From contig CANRLY010000019.1 of the NCBI GenBank assembly GCA_947631585.1, positions 1-15,352 on the forward strand: a stretch of 15,352 nucleotides of DNA. Direction: 5' to 3'. The position numbers and the translations under genes are program-made. This stretch comes from an uncultured Clostridia bacterium (GTDB lineage Bacteria; Bacillota; Clostridia; Oscillospirales; Ruminococcaceae). How positions within the stretch are numbered: the stretch's first letter is position 1; each line of letters opens with the position of its first letter. Under the pieces are notes generated by a model, which was not told the origin of the DNA, ran no database searches, and saw only the letters and a list, made by a program, of their open reading frames with translations. This document shows positions 14,821 through 15,352 of this stretch, in pieces.

Positions 14821-15195
14821 TTACTCTTCTATCCTTTCCTGTTGTTCGTTCTGTTCTGCGCTCTCAGGCTGTTCTTTCCGGAAAGCGGACGCCGTTGCAG
14901 GCACAGCAGCCGCAAGCAGCGCCAGCAGCACGCACAGCACTGCAAATCTTGCGCTGAAGCCGTCAAAAAGGTTTTTATACATAATATAACCTATTCCTGC
15001 AAAATAGATACCGCTGTTCACATAATTGAGACCTTTTGCGAATATCCATATCACCGCAGGGATTATTGCTGCAAACCCTATGAGCGACTCAGGCTCGAAG
15101 CCGATATCCCACAGACCTACAGCGCAGCCGACAGCAGCCGCCAGAACTGCCGCAGCCCCTATGACAACGGTGCAGATTATAGTTTTGCGATCCAT
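14821..15195 (-). CDS. Small four-span membrane protein, unknown function
   Basis: A 124-residue protein with no motif I recognise. Predicted spans lie at about 5-27, 37-55, 62-76 and 82-104, rich in Ala, Val, Ile and Leu. The C-terminal tail from about 105 is hydrophilic and rich in Glu and Gln (EQPESAEQNEQQERIEE). The frame is open to an ATG at 15222, but the ATG at 15195 has AAAGGA nine bases upstream while 15222 has none, so 15195 is chosen. Its stop abuts the ATG of the topoisomerase B gene, making it the first gene of that operon. A role linked to DNA topology is not implied by its sequence. Confidence 0.72.
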   Translation of the reverse strand: MDRKTIICTVVIGAAAVLAAAVGCAVGLWDIGFEPESLIGFAAIIPAVIWIFAKGLNYVNSGIYFAGIGYIMYKNLFDGFSARFAVLCVLLALLAAAVPATASAFRKEQPESAEQNEQQERIEE

Positions 15196-15238
15196 AAACG
15201 TCTGTCCTTTCTCACACAACATTTAGCTATACACATTT

Positions 15239-15267
15239 ATTATAGCACAATTATTTGTGTTCGTCAA
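15239..15267 (-). promoter_or_regulatory. Sigma-A promoter of the topoisomerase operon
   Basis: On the minus strand TTGACG (15267-15262) and TATAAT (15244-15239) are separated by exactly 17 bp, with TGC before the -10 as an extended element. Transcription would start near 15232. The spacer contains a dyad, CACAA/TTGTG, at 15246-15259, which could be an operator. Confidence 0.88.
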
Positions 15268-15352
15268 CGGTGGATTTTACTTTCTTCGGTCAGGCGGGGC
15301 GGAATATTTTCAAGGCAGTCGGGCGCAAAGAAAACGCTTTGCAGAAAGCTCC
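15268..15352. other. Unassigned right edge of window
   Basis: This stretch holds no feature I can assign. It has a small perfect hairpin, GCAAAG/CTTTGC (15325-15330 and 15337-15342), without a T-run. Short open frames cross the window edge on both strands and are too short to judge. Confidence 0.3.

Noticed and set aside
15270..15352. A GTG-started plus-strand frame running off the right edge (MDFTFFGQAGRNIF...), and a minus-strand frame ending in TGA at 15290 (about 20 codons visible).
   Set aside because: The plus-strand GTG has no ribosome binding site and overlaps the operon promoter; the minus-strand piece is too short to judge. Neither can be supported from 83 bases.

Overview
The window looks like chromosome of a low-to-moderate-GC Firmicute, most likely a Ruminococcus-type member of the Clostridia (Oscillospiraceae). 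The reasons are consensus sigma-A promoters with extended -10 elements, strong AGGAGG-type ribosome binding sites, a THF riboswitch in front of an ECF folate S component, a PdaA-type deacetylase and SpoIIM-like protein typical of endospore lineages, and a zinc-ribbon PASTA kinase-like receptor. No insertion sequence, prophage, CRISPR array, tRNA or rRNA was seen. No gene-free stretch exceeds about 220 bp.

Layout. The plus strand carries the 3' part of a sodium:alanine symporter (1-1316), then a perfect promoter, a short leader with a cysteine-rich micro-ORF, and cysK (1535-2464). A shared bidirectional terminator separates cysK from the convergent minus-strand genes. Everything from 2516 to 15222 is on the minus strand. 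Read in transcription order from the right edge there are three units. (1) A topoisomerase operon from a consensus promoter at 15239-15267: small membrane protein, divergent GyrB/ParE-like subunit, GyrA/ParC-like subunit, and a single-pass membrane protein whose start and body lie in different frames (10539-9800). (2) A monocistronic PASTA receptor with a kinase-like domain, with its own promoter and terminator (9687-7803). (3) pfkA from its own promoter, followed by a THF riboswitch, folT, proC, a SpoIIM-like gene and a YesL/DUF624 gene, ending at a terminator at 3483-3525. pdaA (3391-2516) follows alone.

How the genes work together. Most are housekeeping: cysteine synthesis, proline synthesis, glycolysis, folate uptake and DNA topology. 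The unusual signals are regulatory or structural. The leader of cysK encodes MKICCKMRC, three Cys codons in nine, which suggests cysteine-responsive translation-coupled control. The PASTA receptor has lost both catalytic aspartates (HRD to HRG, DFG to GFS) and is predicted to be a pseudokinase. The last gene of the topoisomerase operon has its ribosome binding site and ATG in one frame and its body in the -1 frame, joined at an A AAA AAT slippery heptamer; this is programmed frameshifting, a variable A-tract, a mutation or a sequence error. The topoisomerase B subunit departs from usual GyrB/ParE at several conserved ATPase and TOPRIM positions while keeping the catalytic acids.

Limits: all calls are from reading the sequence and recalled family motifs; no alignment, folding or database search was run.
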